Notes under the pieces: generated by a model
Database searches by the model: none
What the model saw: the letters and a program-made list of their open reading frames with translations, nothing else
What the model was told of the DNA's origin: nothing
Program-made: the position numbers and the translations under genes
In this document: positions 34,258 through 43,441 of the stretch, one piece after another
Numbering within the stretch: the first letter of the stretch is position 1
Layout: every line of letters begins with the position of its first letter
Assembly: GCA_036339415.1 (NCBI GenBank)
Contig: JAYZBB010000046.1
Coordinates: 4,967 to 68,966 of the forward strand
DNA from: UBA11663 sp036339415
GTDB lineage: Bacteria; Bacteroidota; Bacteroidia; Flavobacteriales_D; Sanyastnellaceae
DNA length: 64,000 bases
Direction: 5' to 3'

Positions 34258-35291
34258 CTCAGGAAAACGAACCGTTGGAAGAACAGGGCGAGGAGCTTTT
34301 TGAGCATCATCGCCTCGTCGCAGACCCTGGTCAAGCTCCATTGAGGGTGGACAAGTTCATCATCAACTTGGTGGCGCATTTGTCTCGAAACAAGCTTCAG
34401 ACAGCGGCCAAGTCAGGATATGTACGTGTCAATGGGGAACCGGTCAAGAGCAACCACAAGGTGAAGCCCGGCGATGTGGTGACAGTGGAGTTGCCTCAGC
34501 CCGTCTTCGAGTTTGAGTTGTTGCCGGAGGCCATGGATTTGGACATCATTTATGAAGACGAGGATTTGCTTGTCTTGAACAAGCCCATGGACATGGTCGT
34601 TCACCCGGGCCATGGCAATTATTCTGGCACATTGGTCAACGGCGTGCTCCACCATTTCCAAAACATGCCCAGTCTACCCAACCAACCTGAACCTCGGCCA
34701 GGTTTGGTCCATCGTTTGGACAAAGACACCACTGGGTTGATGGTCCTGGGAAAATCGGAACATGCATTGACCCATTTGAGTGAGCAGTTTTTTGAGCGTA
34801 CTGTGAATCGTCGGTATTGGGCGTTGGTGTGGGGTGACGTTTCAGAAGATGGCACGGTGACCGGACATGTGGGGCGCTCTTTGCGAGATCGTCGCATTCA
34901 GCAGGTCTTCGAGGACGGCAGGGAAGGGAAGCATGCCGTGACGCACTATCGAGTGTTGAAACGCCTTGGACCTGTGACCCTTGTCGAATGCAAGCTCGAA
35001 ACCGGACGCACCCACCAGATTCGCGTTCACATGCAACACATAGGTCACCCTTTGTTTGGCGACCCATCGTACGGCGGCAACGTAGCTGTCAAAGGCGCCC
35101 CTGGAGGCAAGTACAATGCATTTCTTAGAAACATGTTCGAAGCACTTCCCCGGCAGGCGCTTCACGCCAAGACCTTGGGGTTCACACATCCAGGTTCGGG
35201 CAAAAGCATGGAGTTTGAGTCAGAATTGCCCGAAGACATGACGAAGGCTTTGGCCAAGTGGACCACCTACATTGAGGCATCCGGCATTTGA
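34254..35291 (+). CDS. rluD: 23S rRNA pseudouridine synthase RluD family
   Basis: 345 residues: an N-terminal S4 RNA-binding domain (RVDKFIINLVAHLSRNKLQ, about 31-49) and a RluA/RluD catalytic domain with HRLDKDTTG (153-161; catalytic Asp156), RRYWALVWG and ETGRTHQIRVHM. It isomerises uridines, in E. coli 1911/1915/1917 of 23S rRNA. The start at 34254 is set by an ATGA overlap with the preceding stop; it sits 29 bases from the convergent ABC-F gene. Confidence 0.94.
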   Translation: MTQENEPLEEQGEELFEHHRLVADPGQAPLRVDKFIINLVAHLSRNKLQTAAKSGYVRVNGEPVKSNHKVKPGDVVTVELPQPVFEFELLPEAMDLDIIYEDEDLLVLNKPMDMVVHPGHGNYSGTLVNGVLHHFQNMPSLPNQPEPRPGLVHRLDKDTTGLMVLGKSEHALTHLSEQFFERTVNRRYWALVWGDVSEDGTVTGHVGRSLRDRRIQQVFEDGREGKHAVTHYRVLKRLGPVTLVECKLETGRTHQIRVHMQHIGHPLFGDPSYGGNVAVKGAPGGKYNAFLRNMFEALPRQALHAKTLGFTHPGSGKSMEFESELPEDMTKALAKWTTYIEASGI

Positions 35292-35319
35292 GCGATGTAG
35301 GCGACAAGCCGCTGTCAAC

Positions 35320-37290
35320 TCAACGTGCCTTTTCAAGCTTTTCCACCTCTGAAAGCGCCTTTTCCCAGAGGTTGAGGCTTTCTTGCATCTCTTGCTGAAC
35401 CGCTTCATACGCGTAGGCCAATTCTGTCACCTTGCTGCGGTCAGAAGGATCGACCTCAGCCATCGCGGCATTGAGGTCAGCTTGCTTTGATTCGAGTGCG
35501 GCGACGTTTTTCTCATGGCGGTCCACCGCGTTTTTGGCTTTGCGGAGGGCTTTGTCATGAGCCTTTCTCGCTTTGTAATCGTCCCCGCCAGACGGGTTGA
35601 GGTTCTTGGTGTTCGAGGACTTGTCTCGCTTCTTGCGCTCGACCTTGACCGTTTTTTTCGCTTCGTAGGCAGTGATGCTGACAGCGTGTTTCTCGTGCAG
35701 GAATTGCTTGATGTCGCCGATGTACTGTTTCAGGCCTGTGGGGGTCACTTCGTACACTAGCTGCGTCATGTTGCTCAGGAAATCTCGATCGTGTGACACC
35801 ACGACCAAGCTGCCATCGAATGACTGCAATGCCTCCTTGAGCACAGCCTTGCTCTTCAGGTCGAGGTGGTTTGTAGGCTCATCCAGAATGAGCACATTGT
35901 AAGGATGGAGCAAGAGCTTGCAAAGCGCGAGCCGGGCCTTTTCACCTCCTGACAAGACCTTGACCTTCTTGTCTACATCTTCACCGGAGAACAAAAAGGA
36001 CCCCAACAATCCCCGAAGCTGCTTGCGAATGTCACCCACGGCGACTTCTTCAAGCGTTTCCATGACGGTAAGGTTGCCGTCAAGTTCGTCTGTTTGGTTT
36101 TGTGCGTAATATCCGATGTCCACGTTGTGGCCGATGTTCAACATGCCAGCGGTGCAGGACTCTTGTTGCAGAAGCATGCGCGTCAAGGTGGTTTTCCCCG
36201 CACCGTTTTTCCCCACCAGGGCCACCTTTTCTTGTCGCGCCATGATGAAATCCAACCCTTCAAACACGGTCAACTCGTCAAAGCATTTTTTCAGGTTGTT
36301 TGCCTCGAAGATCACCTTGCCCGATCGGGGGGCAGGAGGGAAGCGGAATCGGATTTGCAGGTTTTCAGCGGCGTCCACCTCCACCCGTTCCAACTTGTCC
36401 AACTTCTTGATCAAGCTTTGTGCGAATGCTGCTTTGTTCTTTTTGGCCCTGAATTTGTTGATGAGCACTTCCGTGTCTTGGATGTGTTTCTGCTGATTCT
36501 TGGCAGCTTGCTCTTGACGCGTGCGCTCTTCTTCCCGCCACCCTTGATAGACAGAGTAGGGACCTTTGAAGTCGTACAACTTGACACCACCAATTTCCAC
36601 CGTCCGCTTGGTGAGTGTGTCCAAAAACACGCGGTCGTGCGAAATCAGAAGGATCGCACCTGGATGATGCAACAAGAATGACTCAAGCCATTCTATGCTT
36701 TCGATGTCGAGGTGGTTCGTGGGTTCATCCAAAAGCAAGAGATCTGGTTGCATCAACAGAAGTTTGGCCAGTTCCACCCGCATTTTCCATCCTCCACTGA
36801 ATTCCGCCATGGTCCGGGTCATGTCGACCTTTTGGAATCCCAATCCCTGGAGGATGCGATGTGCTTGTTCCTCTGTGCTTGATGCACCGATGGCGTCGAG
36901 TCGTTCGTTGGCGTCGCTCAACTCTTGGATGAGCTCTGCATAGCTGTCGCTTTCGTAGTCCGTTCGCTCTGCTACTTCCTTTGTCAATGTTTGCAATCGG
37001 GATTCCAAAGCTTGCATTTCTGCAAAGGCTTGCATGGCCACTTCCATGACGGTCGCAGTTTCATCATGGTCCATTTCTTGTGGCAAATACCCAATGCGGT
37101 AGTCCTTGGGTGTATGGACAGATCCTTCTGAAGGCCGTTGCAATCCTGCAATGATTTTGAGCAGTGTGGATTTGCCAGCACCATTGCGTCCAACCAGTCC
37201 AATGCGATCTTTGACCCCGATGGCCAGGTCCACCCCTTCGAACAACGTTCGGTCTCCAAAATGCACCCCCAATGACGTCAAATGCAGCAT
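35320..37290 (-). CDS. ABC-F family ATP-binding protein
   Basis: 656 residues with two ABC domains and no membrane segments, the ABC-F plan of translation factors and antibiotic-resistance proteins. Walker A motifs GRNGAGKST and GKNGAGKTT, signatures FSGGWKMRV and LSGGEKARL, and the two LLLDEPTNHLD / LILDEPTNHLD Walker B plus switch motifs are intact. The linker carries the charged helices seen in the Uup/EttA groups. The C-terminus is a Lys/Glu-rich coiled coil (about 560-656), most like Uup/YdiF. Start 37290 (MLHLTSLGVHFG) is preferred to 37326. Housekeeping ribosome function is more likely than resistance. Confidence 0.9.
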   Translation of the reverse strand: MLHLTSLGVHFGDRTLFEGVDLAIGVKDRIGLVGRNGAGKSTLLKIIAGLQRPSEGSVHTPKDYRIGYLPQEMDHDETATVMEVAMQAFAEMQALESRLQTLTKEVAERTDYESDSYAELIQELSDANERLDAIGASSTEEQAHRILQGLGFQKVDMTRTMAEFSGGWKMRVELAKLLLMQPDLLLLDEPTNHLDIESIEWLESFLLHHPGAILLISHDRVFLDTLTKRTVEIGGVKLYDFKGPYSVYQGWREEERTRQEQAAKNQQKHIQDTEVLINKFRAKKNKAAFAQSLIKKLDKLERVEVDAAENLQIRFRFPPAPRSGKVIFEANNLKKCFDELTVFEGLDFIMARQEKVALVGKNGAGKTTLTRMLLQQESCTAGMLNIGHNVDIGYYAQNQTDELDGNLTVMETLEEVAVGDIRKQLRGLLGSFLFSGEDVDKKVKVLSGGEKARLALCKLLLHPYNVLILDEPTNHLDLKSKAVLKEALQSFDGSLVVVSHDRDFLSNMTQLVYEVTPTGLKQYIGDIKQFLHEKHAVSITAYEAKKTVKVERKKRDKSSNTKNLNPSGGDDYKARKAHDKALRKAKNAVDRHEKNVAALESKQADLNAAMAEVDPSDRSKVTELAYAYEAVQQEMQESLNLWEKALSEVEKLEKAR

Positions 37291-37324
37291 GTGTTGCAAG
37301 TTCGCATCCCTCGCTTTGGGGAAC

Positions 37325-37354
37325 AAAAAAAGGCCGCAGGAGATGCGGCCTTTT
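37325..37354 (-). terminator. Terminator of the gldKLMN operon
   Basis: On the minus strand, an AAGGCCGCA / TGCGGCCTT stem with a 5-base loop leads into a run of seven T. It lies 20 bases after the gldN stop and marks the end of the T9SS operon. It sits just upstream of the ABC-F start. Confidence 0.88.
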
Positions 37355-37374
37355 GGTTGTGTTTGAACATCCGA

Positions 37375-38250
37375 TCAGTAGTGCCAGAGGTCGTGTTCCA
37401 AGTTGAACAACTCCTGCTGGATGCGCTCAGACTCGGCCAATTGCCACAATGGATCCGTCGCATACTTTGAAATGTAGCGGTCGAACGCGTTGTCCTCCTT
37501 GATGATGTAGCTCGAGAAATAGCGCTTCTGGAAGAGGTCCTCGTACGTCCTTCTTTGGGCATCGTTGAAGATGTTGTAGACCTCGGCTTCGTCTGAAGCG
37601 AACCATTCTCTGCAGTGAGGATAGTAAAGCCAAAACATCGGCGTGTATCCAAGCTCCACGTCACCTTCCATTTCCAACATCATCGGAGCAATTCCCAGGA
37701 TTCGTACATAACGCTCGCTGCGCTGCTTGTCCCAGATCCATTCCTCCTTGATTCTGTATCGTTTGATGTTTTCGAAGTTGATTGGGGCAATGGTGTCTTT
37801 TTTGCCCAGGTACTCCAATGTTTCCTGGTCATACACGTCAATTTGATCTGTTTTTGTGAACAGGGCATTGACTTCGTCTTTGGTTAGGATGGGGTGACGG
37901 AATTCGTCATCGAGATTGATCGGGGCATAGGCAATGATGCGCTCTTCTTCAAGGCCCATCTTGATGACGTCAATCAGATTTTTCCGATTGGCAATGGGTT
38001 CCTGAGGATAGTAGAACGGTTGATTGAACTTTTGCTCGAGGTCAATGTCTTGCCACACACGCTTTTTGTACATGACGTCTGCTTCTCTCAAATGCGGGTA
38101 AGGAATGACCCGTTTGAAGTAGTTGTCATTTTCATAGGCTGCGTCAGGCGGCACATATGACCCTGTCAGAACGCCGCTTTGTGCGTAGCCGGTGGCCACG
38201 GTGAGCAACGCAATGGCAGCCGACAAGATGGTTGTTGCAATTGACTTCAT
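37375..38250 (-). CDS. gldN: Gliding motility / T9SS protein GldN (PorN)
   Basis: 291 residues. The signal peptide ends near GYAQ (21-24). GldN forms the periplasmic outer-membrane ring complex with GldK. The sequence follows the family: YKKRVWQDIDLEQKFNQPFYYP early, then DVIKMGLEEERIIAY, a central WIWDKQRSERYVRILGIAPM and a C-terminal DLFQKRYFSSYIIKEDNAFDR. Last gene of the operon; 10 bases after gldM. Confidence 0.96.
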   Translation of the reverse strand: MKSIATTILSAAIALLTVATGYAQSGVLTGSYVPPDAAYENDNYFKRVIPYPHLREADVMYKKRVWQDIDLEQKFNQPFYYPQEPIANRKNLIDVIKMGLEEERIIAYAPINLDDEFRHPILTKDEVNALFTKTDQIDVYDQETLEYLGKKDTIAPINFENIKRYRIKEEWIWDKQRSERYVRILGIAPMMLEMEGDVELGYTPMFWLYYPHCREWFASDEAEVYNIFNDAQRRTYEDLFQKRYFSSYIIKEDNAFDRYISKYATDPLWQLAESERIQQELFNLEHDLWHY

Positions 38251-38260
38251 GCGTGTAATG

Positions 38261-39997
38261 TTATTTGACCTTCAAGGTGAGCGACGGCAATGGACGTTCT
38301 TCCCCATTGGGCATGACAGCTTTGATGTCCTTGATGATGAATTCATCGCCAACCCTGAATCGTTTCATCGCCGACTTCATGTCTTCGGTGAAAAACGGTG
38401 TGTTGGATTCAAGGGGAAGGGGTGAGCCATTCTTGAAGTAAAGCATGGTGAAATGGGTCACACGTGCAGTGACCTCAAAGTCGAAGTTTTCCAGCTCCGC
38501 CTTCATGGGCGGTGGGCTCGCAAGCTGCGCTTTGGAGATGAGCGGCCTTTTGAAATCAGCGGTTCCACATTTCGCAACGGGATCTGGGATGCGCTTCACA
38601 CGGAATTCTTTGTTCGGCATCCGCATTTCAGAGCCATCTTCGAGAGTGGCAGTGACCGAAATGGTGGCCGTGCGGAATTGAGTGGACTTGTTGGGAATCA
38701 CCACCCAGCCATCTGACGTTTTCTTCAATTTGTGCCCATTGTTGATCGTGGGGCGAATGTTTTCCGCCGCGACACCAGGCACAGAAATTTCTACAGGATT
38801 TTCCAAACCACGGTAGAACACGTTCATCTTCGTGGGCGACACCACAAGCGCGGGTTGGGAGATGGTGATTCTAGGCGTGACGAACTTGATGCTTTCCGGC
38901 GAACCGTCAGGTTTGGTGTGGTTGAGGACTCCTCGGAACACGTAATCCCCAAAAGCCATGTTCTTGGTTGACATTGCGAGCTTGCCGATGCCCAAAGAAT
39001 CCAACTTGAGCGACATCAAACCCTCGGTGTCCATGACATTTTCAGGATCCATGGTGTACGACTCAGCAGTGCCTTTCCAGTTGTCATTCTCCACGAAAAT
39101 TTCTGCCTTTTTCGTGGGGTCAAAGGCAGACAACAAGACGTCTGCCCTCAGCGTGTCTCCTTTCATCACGATGCTGCTCGTCGGCACGACAAGTGGCTTC
39201 AAATCGGTGAACTTGTAAGACTTTGCGTCGATGCCGCTCAGCAACCATTTCAAGATGTCGGCTTCCGCATCCTGGACGTCGATGAGCATTTTGGACATCA
39301 ACGGCATGGTTGCTGCCAAGGGTACATGGTAAAATGTGGCACTTTCCCACGGCACGGGTTTGTCATTGTACGTGCCGCCAGGGAATGAGAAGCGATCGTC
39401 CAATTGAGCCTTCAACGCGTCAGGAAGCACCCTTTCTTGGCCGCGATGGTCCAAAAACTTGATGGATTTCAATTCGTCCCGGTAGCTTTCAAGGCCCTTT
39501 TTGAGGTAGGCTGCTGACCATGGGTTGGCGTCGTCAAACAAGGGGTTGTTGATGTCCGCAACTCCCATGAATCGCGTCAACTCCTGGTATTCATCCTTTT
39601 TTTTGTGCAATGCCAACGAACGTACAGTGTCACGGCCAAATTCGTTTTTGCCGTAGTACGTTTCCACCTCTGAAAGTTTCCCCTCGGACGCAGCCATTGC
39701 ATGTGCCTTCAGCTGGACGATGTAGTCTTGCAGGTCAGAGCTTCTTTGGGAAACTTGTTCGGCGATTTCAGCAAAAGGACCAACGGTCTCTTCGTTGCTC
39801 AAATACTTTTCAGCCAGATGTTCCCTTGAGTCTCGGACCTTCTCGGCCAAAGTTTCTTGCGTTCCATTCAGGCTCTTCTCTACTTTGACGAATCCGTCGA
39901 GCACCTCTTTTGAGATGTTCAAAGCCAAAAGTGCGGTCAGGACGAGGTACATCATCCCGATCATCTTCTGACGTGGTGTTTCTTTTCCTCCTGCCAT
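38261..39997 (-). CDS. gldM: Gliding motility / T9SS motor protein GldM (PorM)
   Basis: 578 residues. One N-terminal membrane helix (about 12-29, MIGMMYLVLTALLALNIS) precedes a long periplasmic part made of a helical bundle domain and beta-rich Ig-like domains, as in solved GldM. The opening MAGGKETPRQKMI is highly conserved. GldM with GldL forms the proton-driven rotary motor of T9SS and gliding. Eleven bases separate it from gldL. Confidence 0.96.
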   Translation of the reverse strand: MAGGKETPRQKMIGMMYLVLTALLALNISKEVLDGFVKVEKSLNGTQETLAEKVRDSREHLAEKYLSNEETVGPFAEIAEQVSQRSSDLQDYIVQLKAHAMAASEGKLSEVETYYGKNEFGRDTVRSLALHKKKDEYQELTRFMGVADINNPLFDDANPWSAAYLKKGLESYRDELKSIKFLDHRGQERVLPDALKAQLDDRFSFPGGTYNDKPVPWESATFYHVPLAATMPLMSKMLIDVQDAEADILKWLLSGIDAKSYKFTDLKPLVVPTSSIVMKGDTLRADVLLSAFDPTKKAEIFVENDNWKGTAESYTMDPENVMDTEGLMSLKLDSLGIGKLAMSTKNMAFGDYVFRGVLNHTKPDGSPESIKFVTPRITISQPALVVSPTKMNVFYRGLENPVEISVPGVAAENIRPTINNGHKLKKTSDGWVVIPNKSTQFRTATISVTATLEDGSEMRMPNKEFRVKRIPDPVAKCGTADFKRPLISKAQLASPPPMKAELENFDFEVTARVTHFTMLYFKNGSPLPLESNTPFFTEDMKSAMKRFRVGDEFIIKDIKAVMPNGEERPLPSLTLKVK

Positions 39998-40008
39998 GTC
40001 TCAGAGGC

Positions 40009-40791
40009 TTAGCTGCGACCGCCACCCATGGCGTTCAACATGTTGCCGTAGACCGTGTTGAGGGAAGCGAGGTTCTTGGCGAGTTCCGAAATGTTCTCCT
40101 TGTAAACTTTCGTGTCTTCGACAGAATCGTTGAGGTTCTTGACGAGCTCACCCATTCCAGCAAACAGTTCTTTGTTTTGCTGGAGTTGCTGAAGTTGACC
40201 TTCGTACATGTCGTTCAACGACGTGAGGTTTGCGTTCATTTTGGCCAAACCGTCGCCGGTGGCCGCCCCTTCTTCGCTTGCTTTGACCAGTCCGGTGAGT
40301 CCCTGACTTACTTCTTCGTAGGTGGCACTCAGGTCATCCACTCGGTTGGAGGCTTTGACGAGCGCGTCGCTGTAACCTTTGGTTGCAACAGAGGCATCTG
40401 CGACTTCACCCATCTTCGTGGCCTGTTCACCAAGATGCTTCATGCCTTCACCAAGCTTTGTGATCAATTCTTCGTCAATGTTGGCCTTGGAGAGCATGTC
40501 GTCAAGTTGTGCTGTGGGAGCTTTTTCTCCTGCACCTTCACCGGTGGCCAATTGTGGGTACACGAGTGACCAATCAGGCTCCTCATGAGGTTTTTCGAAG
40601 GCCGACATGAAGAAAATGAAGGCCTCGACGCCAAGACCAACAATCAACATCAACGACGCGCCAGGCAAGTGTTCGATTTTGAACAGTGCGCCGATGATCA
40701 CGATGGCAGCACCCCATCCATAGAGCTTCGCCATAAAATTTTTCCACTGCTTGCTTCCGGGTTTCATCTCACGAGGTTTTTTTGGTTTCAA
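40009..40791 (-). CDS. gldL: Gliding motility / T9SS motor protein GldL (PorL)
   Basis: 260 residues. Two closely spaced membrane helices (about 24-42 and 46-65) carry Lys/Glu residues in the segment GALFKIEHLPG between them, the motif proposed to handle protons. The C-terminal cytoplasmic part is helical and coiled-coil-like. The start at 40791 is the longest; an internal ATG at 40767 (MKPGSKQWKNFM) fits the family's usual short lead and is equally possible. Confidence 0.94.
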   Translation of the reverse strand: MKPKKPREMKPGSKQWKNFMAKLYGWGAAIVIIGALFKIEHLPGASLMLIVGLGVEAFIFFMSAFEKPHEEPDWSLVYPQLATGEGAGEKAPTAQLDDMLSKANIDEELITKLGEGMKHLGEQATKMGEVADASVATKGYSDALVKASNRVDDLSATYEEVSQGLTGLVKASEEGAATGDGLAKMNANLTSLNDMYEGQLQQLQQNKELFAGMGELVKNLNDSVEDTKVYKENISELAKNLASLNTVYGNMLNAMGGGRS

Positions 40792-40861
40792 TCAGCTGAC
40801 GCTGTACAGGTTCGATTTATTGTGCGTTCCATGGTGTGGTTTCAAGTCACCATGGAGGTTG

Positions 40862-42277
40862 TTAGTTCCACTCTTCTGGCAGTCCAGACTTGCCGCGCCC
40901 CAGGTAGGACATCACCGAACGGAATCCAATGTATGCCTTTGCGGTGTCGCTGTATTCGTAGGATCTGGTGCCAGTTTGACAGTAGTATCCAAAGTCCTTC
41001 CAACTTCCTCCACGAATGACTTTCCGTTTGAACGACGGACGGTCGTTTTTCTTGGCGTGGTAAACGTAGTCTGGGGCGAGGTCCCATGAAAAATCGTACA
41101 CGGTTTCGTCGAAGGCAGTGTTGGTCCATTCCGCGACATTGCCGCTCATGTTGTACAATCCGTAATCGTTGGGACTGTATGATTCCACAGGCGCCGTGTA
41201 AGCGTTGGCATCTTCAACGTAGTCTCCGCGCATGGGCTTGAAGTTGGCAAGCACACATCCCTCTTGATTCCTGGCATACGGTCCTCCCCATGGAAAAGGA
41301 GCAAGGTCACGTCCACCACGTGCGGCATATTCCCATTCTGCTTCGGACGGCAAACGGAATCTCTGCACGTAGGTTTCCCCGTTTTTCATTTTCCACTCGT
41401 TCATGATTTGGGTACGCCAGGCGTTGAATGCTTTGGCCTGCCCCCATGTTACACCGACAACTGGGTAGTCGTCAAACGCAGGATGCCAGAAGTACATCTC
41501 GGTGTACGGCTCATTGTACGCGTAGGTGGCGTCCGAAATCCAGACGAGGGTGTCTGGATACACATTGATTTTTTCTTCAATGATGTATTGCGCTCGGTCG
41601 AGTTGACGCACTGTTGAGTGCAATTGACCCAAGCTGTTTTCGACCCCAAATTCCTCTGAATCCTCATTGGATCCGCGACCTATTTTGAGGTTGTCATCGT
41701 TGTCTCGCCACTGGCGCTTGACGGCTGCCCCATCAAGATTGACCCAGTAGTAGGTGTAGTTGAGCTTTCGCGTGTCTAGCTCTCGACGGTCGTAAAACTG
41801 CTCGCTTCCTTGGAGGAAAAATTCATCGTACAAAATGTCGAAAACGTCCTCATCTGTCCAATCGATGGGCTCATCCCAATTGAGGATGAAGCCCTTCCGA
41901 ATGAACCTGTCCAGTTCAATGCCCTCATCCGTCTCTGCCCGGAAGTATCGGTCGTCGTCATTGTCAGCAAGCGCTTGCAAGTACAACGAGTCGCGAACGT
42001 AATTGACAAACTGTCTGTATTCGTTGTTGGTGATCTCATGAACGTCCATGTAGAAAGGTGGAATGGTCACCGTCTTGGAACGCGTGTTCAATGCAAAGGG
42101 AACGTCTTGGTCACTTGGTCCCATGGTGAAGGATCCAAAGTGGATGTAGTTCATTCCGTACGGATTGGATTGCTCCCAGTACGGACGTTTTTGAACCCCA
42201 ATCAGTTCACCCTGGGGCCCCATGTAGCAGGCTGTCATCAAGACAGGAGCCAGAAGGATGATCAGGAACTTTTTCAT
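40862..42277 (-). CDS. gldK: Gliding motility / T9SS lipoprotein GldK (PorK)
   Basis: 471 residues. The leader ends in LMTAC (Cys17), a lipobox. The mature protein has the formylglycine-generating-enzyme (FGE/sulfatase-modifying) fold, seen in PFYMDVHEITNNEYRQFVNY, RLPSEAEWEYAARGG, NMSGNVAEWT and the RGGSW motif. In T9SS the fold is structural and forms the ring with GldN. It starts 65 bases after the porP/sprF-like gene. Confidence 0.96.
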   Translation of the reverse strand: MKKFLIILLAPVLMTACYMGPQGELIGVQKRPYWEQSNPYGMNYIHFGSFTMGPSDQDVPFALNTRSKTVTIPPFYMDVHEITNNEYRQFVNYVRDSLYLQALADNDDDRYFRAETDEGIELDRFIRKGFILNWDEPIDWTDEDVFDILYDEFFLQGSEQFYDRRELDTRKLNYTYYWVNLDGAAVKRQWRDNDDNLKIGRGSNEDSEEFGVENSLGQLHSTVRQLDRAQYIIEEKINVYPDTLVWISDATYAYNEPYTEMYFWHPAFDDYPVVGVTWGQAKAFNAWRTQIMNEWKMKNGETYVQRFRLPSEAEWEYAARGGRDLAPFPWGGPYARNQEGCVLANFKPMRGDYVEDANAYTAPVESYSPNDYGLYNMSGNVAEWTNTAFDETVYDFSWDLAPDYVYHAKKNDRPSFKRKVIRGGSWKDFGYYCQTGTRSYEYSDTAKAYIGFRSVMSYLGRGKSGLPEEWN

Positions 42278-42342
42278 GGAGTGGTTTTCTTGCGGATTGT
42301 AGAGGAATGTTTCAACGCTCGAAAGGCATGGTTTCGTGTGCC

Positions 42343-43305
42343 TTACAGGAACCGAGGGTTGGCATATTTGTTTTGAACAGGAGTCGTTTCGAATTTGAAG
42401 GCATAGGAAACGAACACCTCGTGAGTGCCGGAATTGTATGAACTCAACGCACTGAGGGTCGCACCAAAGGAGTAGCCCACTTTGATGTGCTGCTCACTGG
42501 AGCGAATGCCGTCGTTTTTGGGCGCAAGGGCTTTTTGAATTCCAGCGGAAGGAGCGATGGCATCGCCAATGCGGTAGGTCAACCCACCCCAAACAAATTC
42601 GTTCCACAGCACATTCACGTTGACGTCGATGGCTGCGTATTGAAAGTCAGTTTTGGCCAACACATTGCTGCGCAGTATCAAATCGTTGCCACTCAGGGGA
42701 TAGTCGTATCCGCCCATGAAGTAGAAGGTGCGCGCAGGAACAATGCTCAACGAGGACATTTGAACTTCTGCCACGTGGGTCATGGACAATCCTGCGTAGT
42801 ATTCATTGGGCTTGCGAAGGAAAATCCCAAGATCAACGTCAGGGGATGTGCCGGAGGCGCCGTCGGCTGGAATGGCAGGATCGTCTCCGTCGTCTGCGGT
42901 GATCCACGTGCCCTTGTAGCTTTTGCTGAAGAGCGACAAGTTCAAACCGAAGCTCAACTCTGTGCCGTTTGTCATTGGCGCCAAGCGGTAGGCATAGCCC
43001 AATTTGACCATGGTGTTGGATTCCTGCCCAATCTCATCCTGGTACAATTGGAGGCCCAGCGCACCTGGAATGAAGTCAACGTTCGAATGCACATTCAGAA
43101 GCGTCGTGGTCGGGCTTCCATTGAATCCAACCCACTGCTCTCTGTGCCAAGCACTGACGTGAGTAAGATTGTCTTGCCCTGCTGCACCTATGTTGAAGGC
43201 CGCGAGGTCGTTGAACCATTGAGTCATCTGGGGATCTTGTTGACCCCATGCTTGACTGGCCACAAGACATGAGAACGACATGAAGATTGCAAGGTTGCGA
43301 ATCAT
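42343..43305 (-). CDS. PorP/SprF family T9SS outer-membrane protein
   Basis: 320 residues. The signal peptide ends around WGQ (20-22), followed by QDPQMTQWFNDLAAFNIGAAG, a typical PorP/SprF opening. The rest alternates barrel strands (FYFMGGYDYPLSGNDLILR, VWGGLTYRIGDAI). The start at 43305 is used because everything upstream in frame is antisense to the next gene. Placed directly before gldK, as porP is in Porphyromonas gingivalis, so it probably anchors or guides T9SS cargo such as SprB-like adhesins. Confidence 0.92.
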   Translation of the reverse strand: MIRNLAIFMSFSCLVASQAWGQQDPQMTQWFNDLAAFNIGAAGQDNLTHVSAWHREQWVGFNGSPTTTLLNVHSNVDFIPGALGLQLYQDEIGQESNTMVKLGYAYRLAPMTNGTELSFGLNLSLFSKSYKGTWITADDGDDPAIPADGASGTSPDVDLGIFLRKPNEYYAGLSMTHVAEVQMSSLSIVPARTFYFMGGYDYPLSGNDLILRSNVLAKTDFQYAAIDVNVNVLWNEFVWGGLTYRIGDAIAPSAGIQKALAPKNDGIRSSEQHIKVGYSFGATLSALSSYNSGTHEVFVSYAFKFETTPVQNKYANPRFL

Positions 43306-43360
43306 CTTAGTTGATTGGTTTTCAGCAGGTTGTTGTCTCTGGCGTCCGCACAGAGTTTCG

Positions 43361-43368
43361 CTAATATA
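43361..43368 (-). promoter_or_regulatory. Candidate promoter of the porP-gldKLMN operon (TATATTAG)
   Basis: On the minus strand TATATTAG fits TAnnTTTG except for one base and lies 55 bases before the porP/sprF start, in the only gap between that gene and the arginase-fold gene. No clear -33 TTG is visible. Confidence 0.3.
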
Positions 43369-43441
43369 CGGATTTTCCCGATGCAGGTCTGCGTGAGGCC
43401 TCGCGGGAGTTGCATGGGGTGAATCCAAACGTCCCATGCCG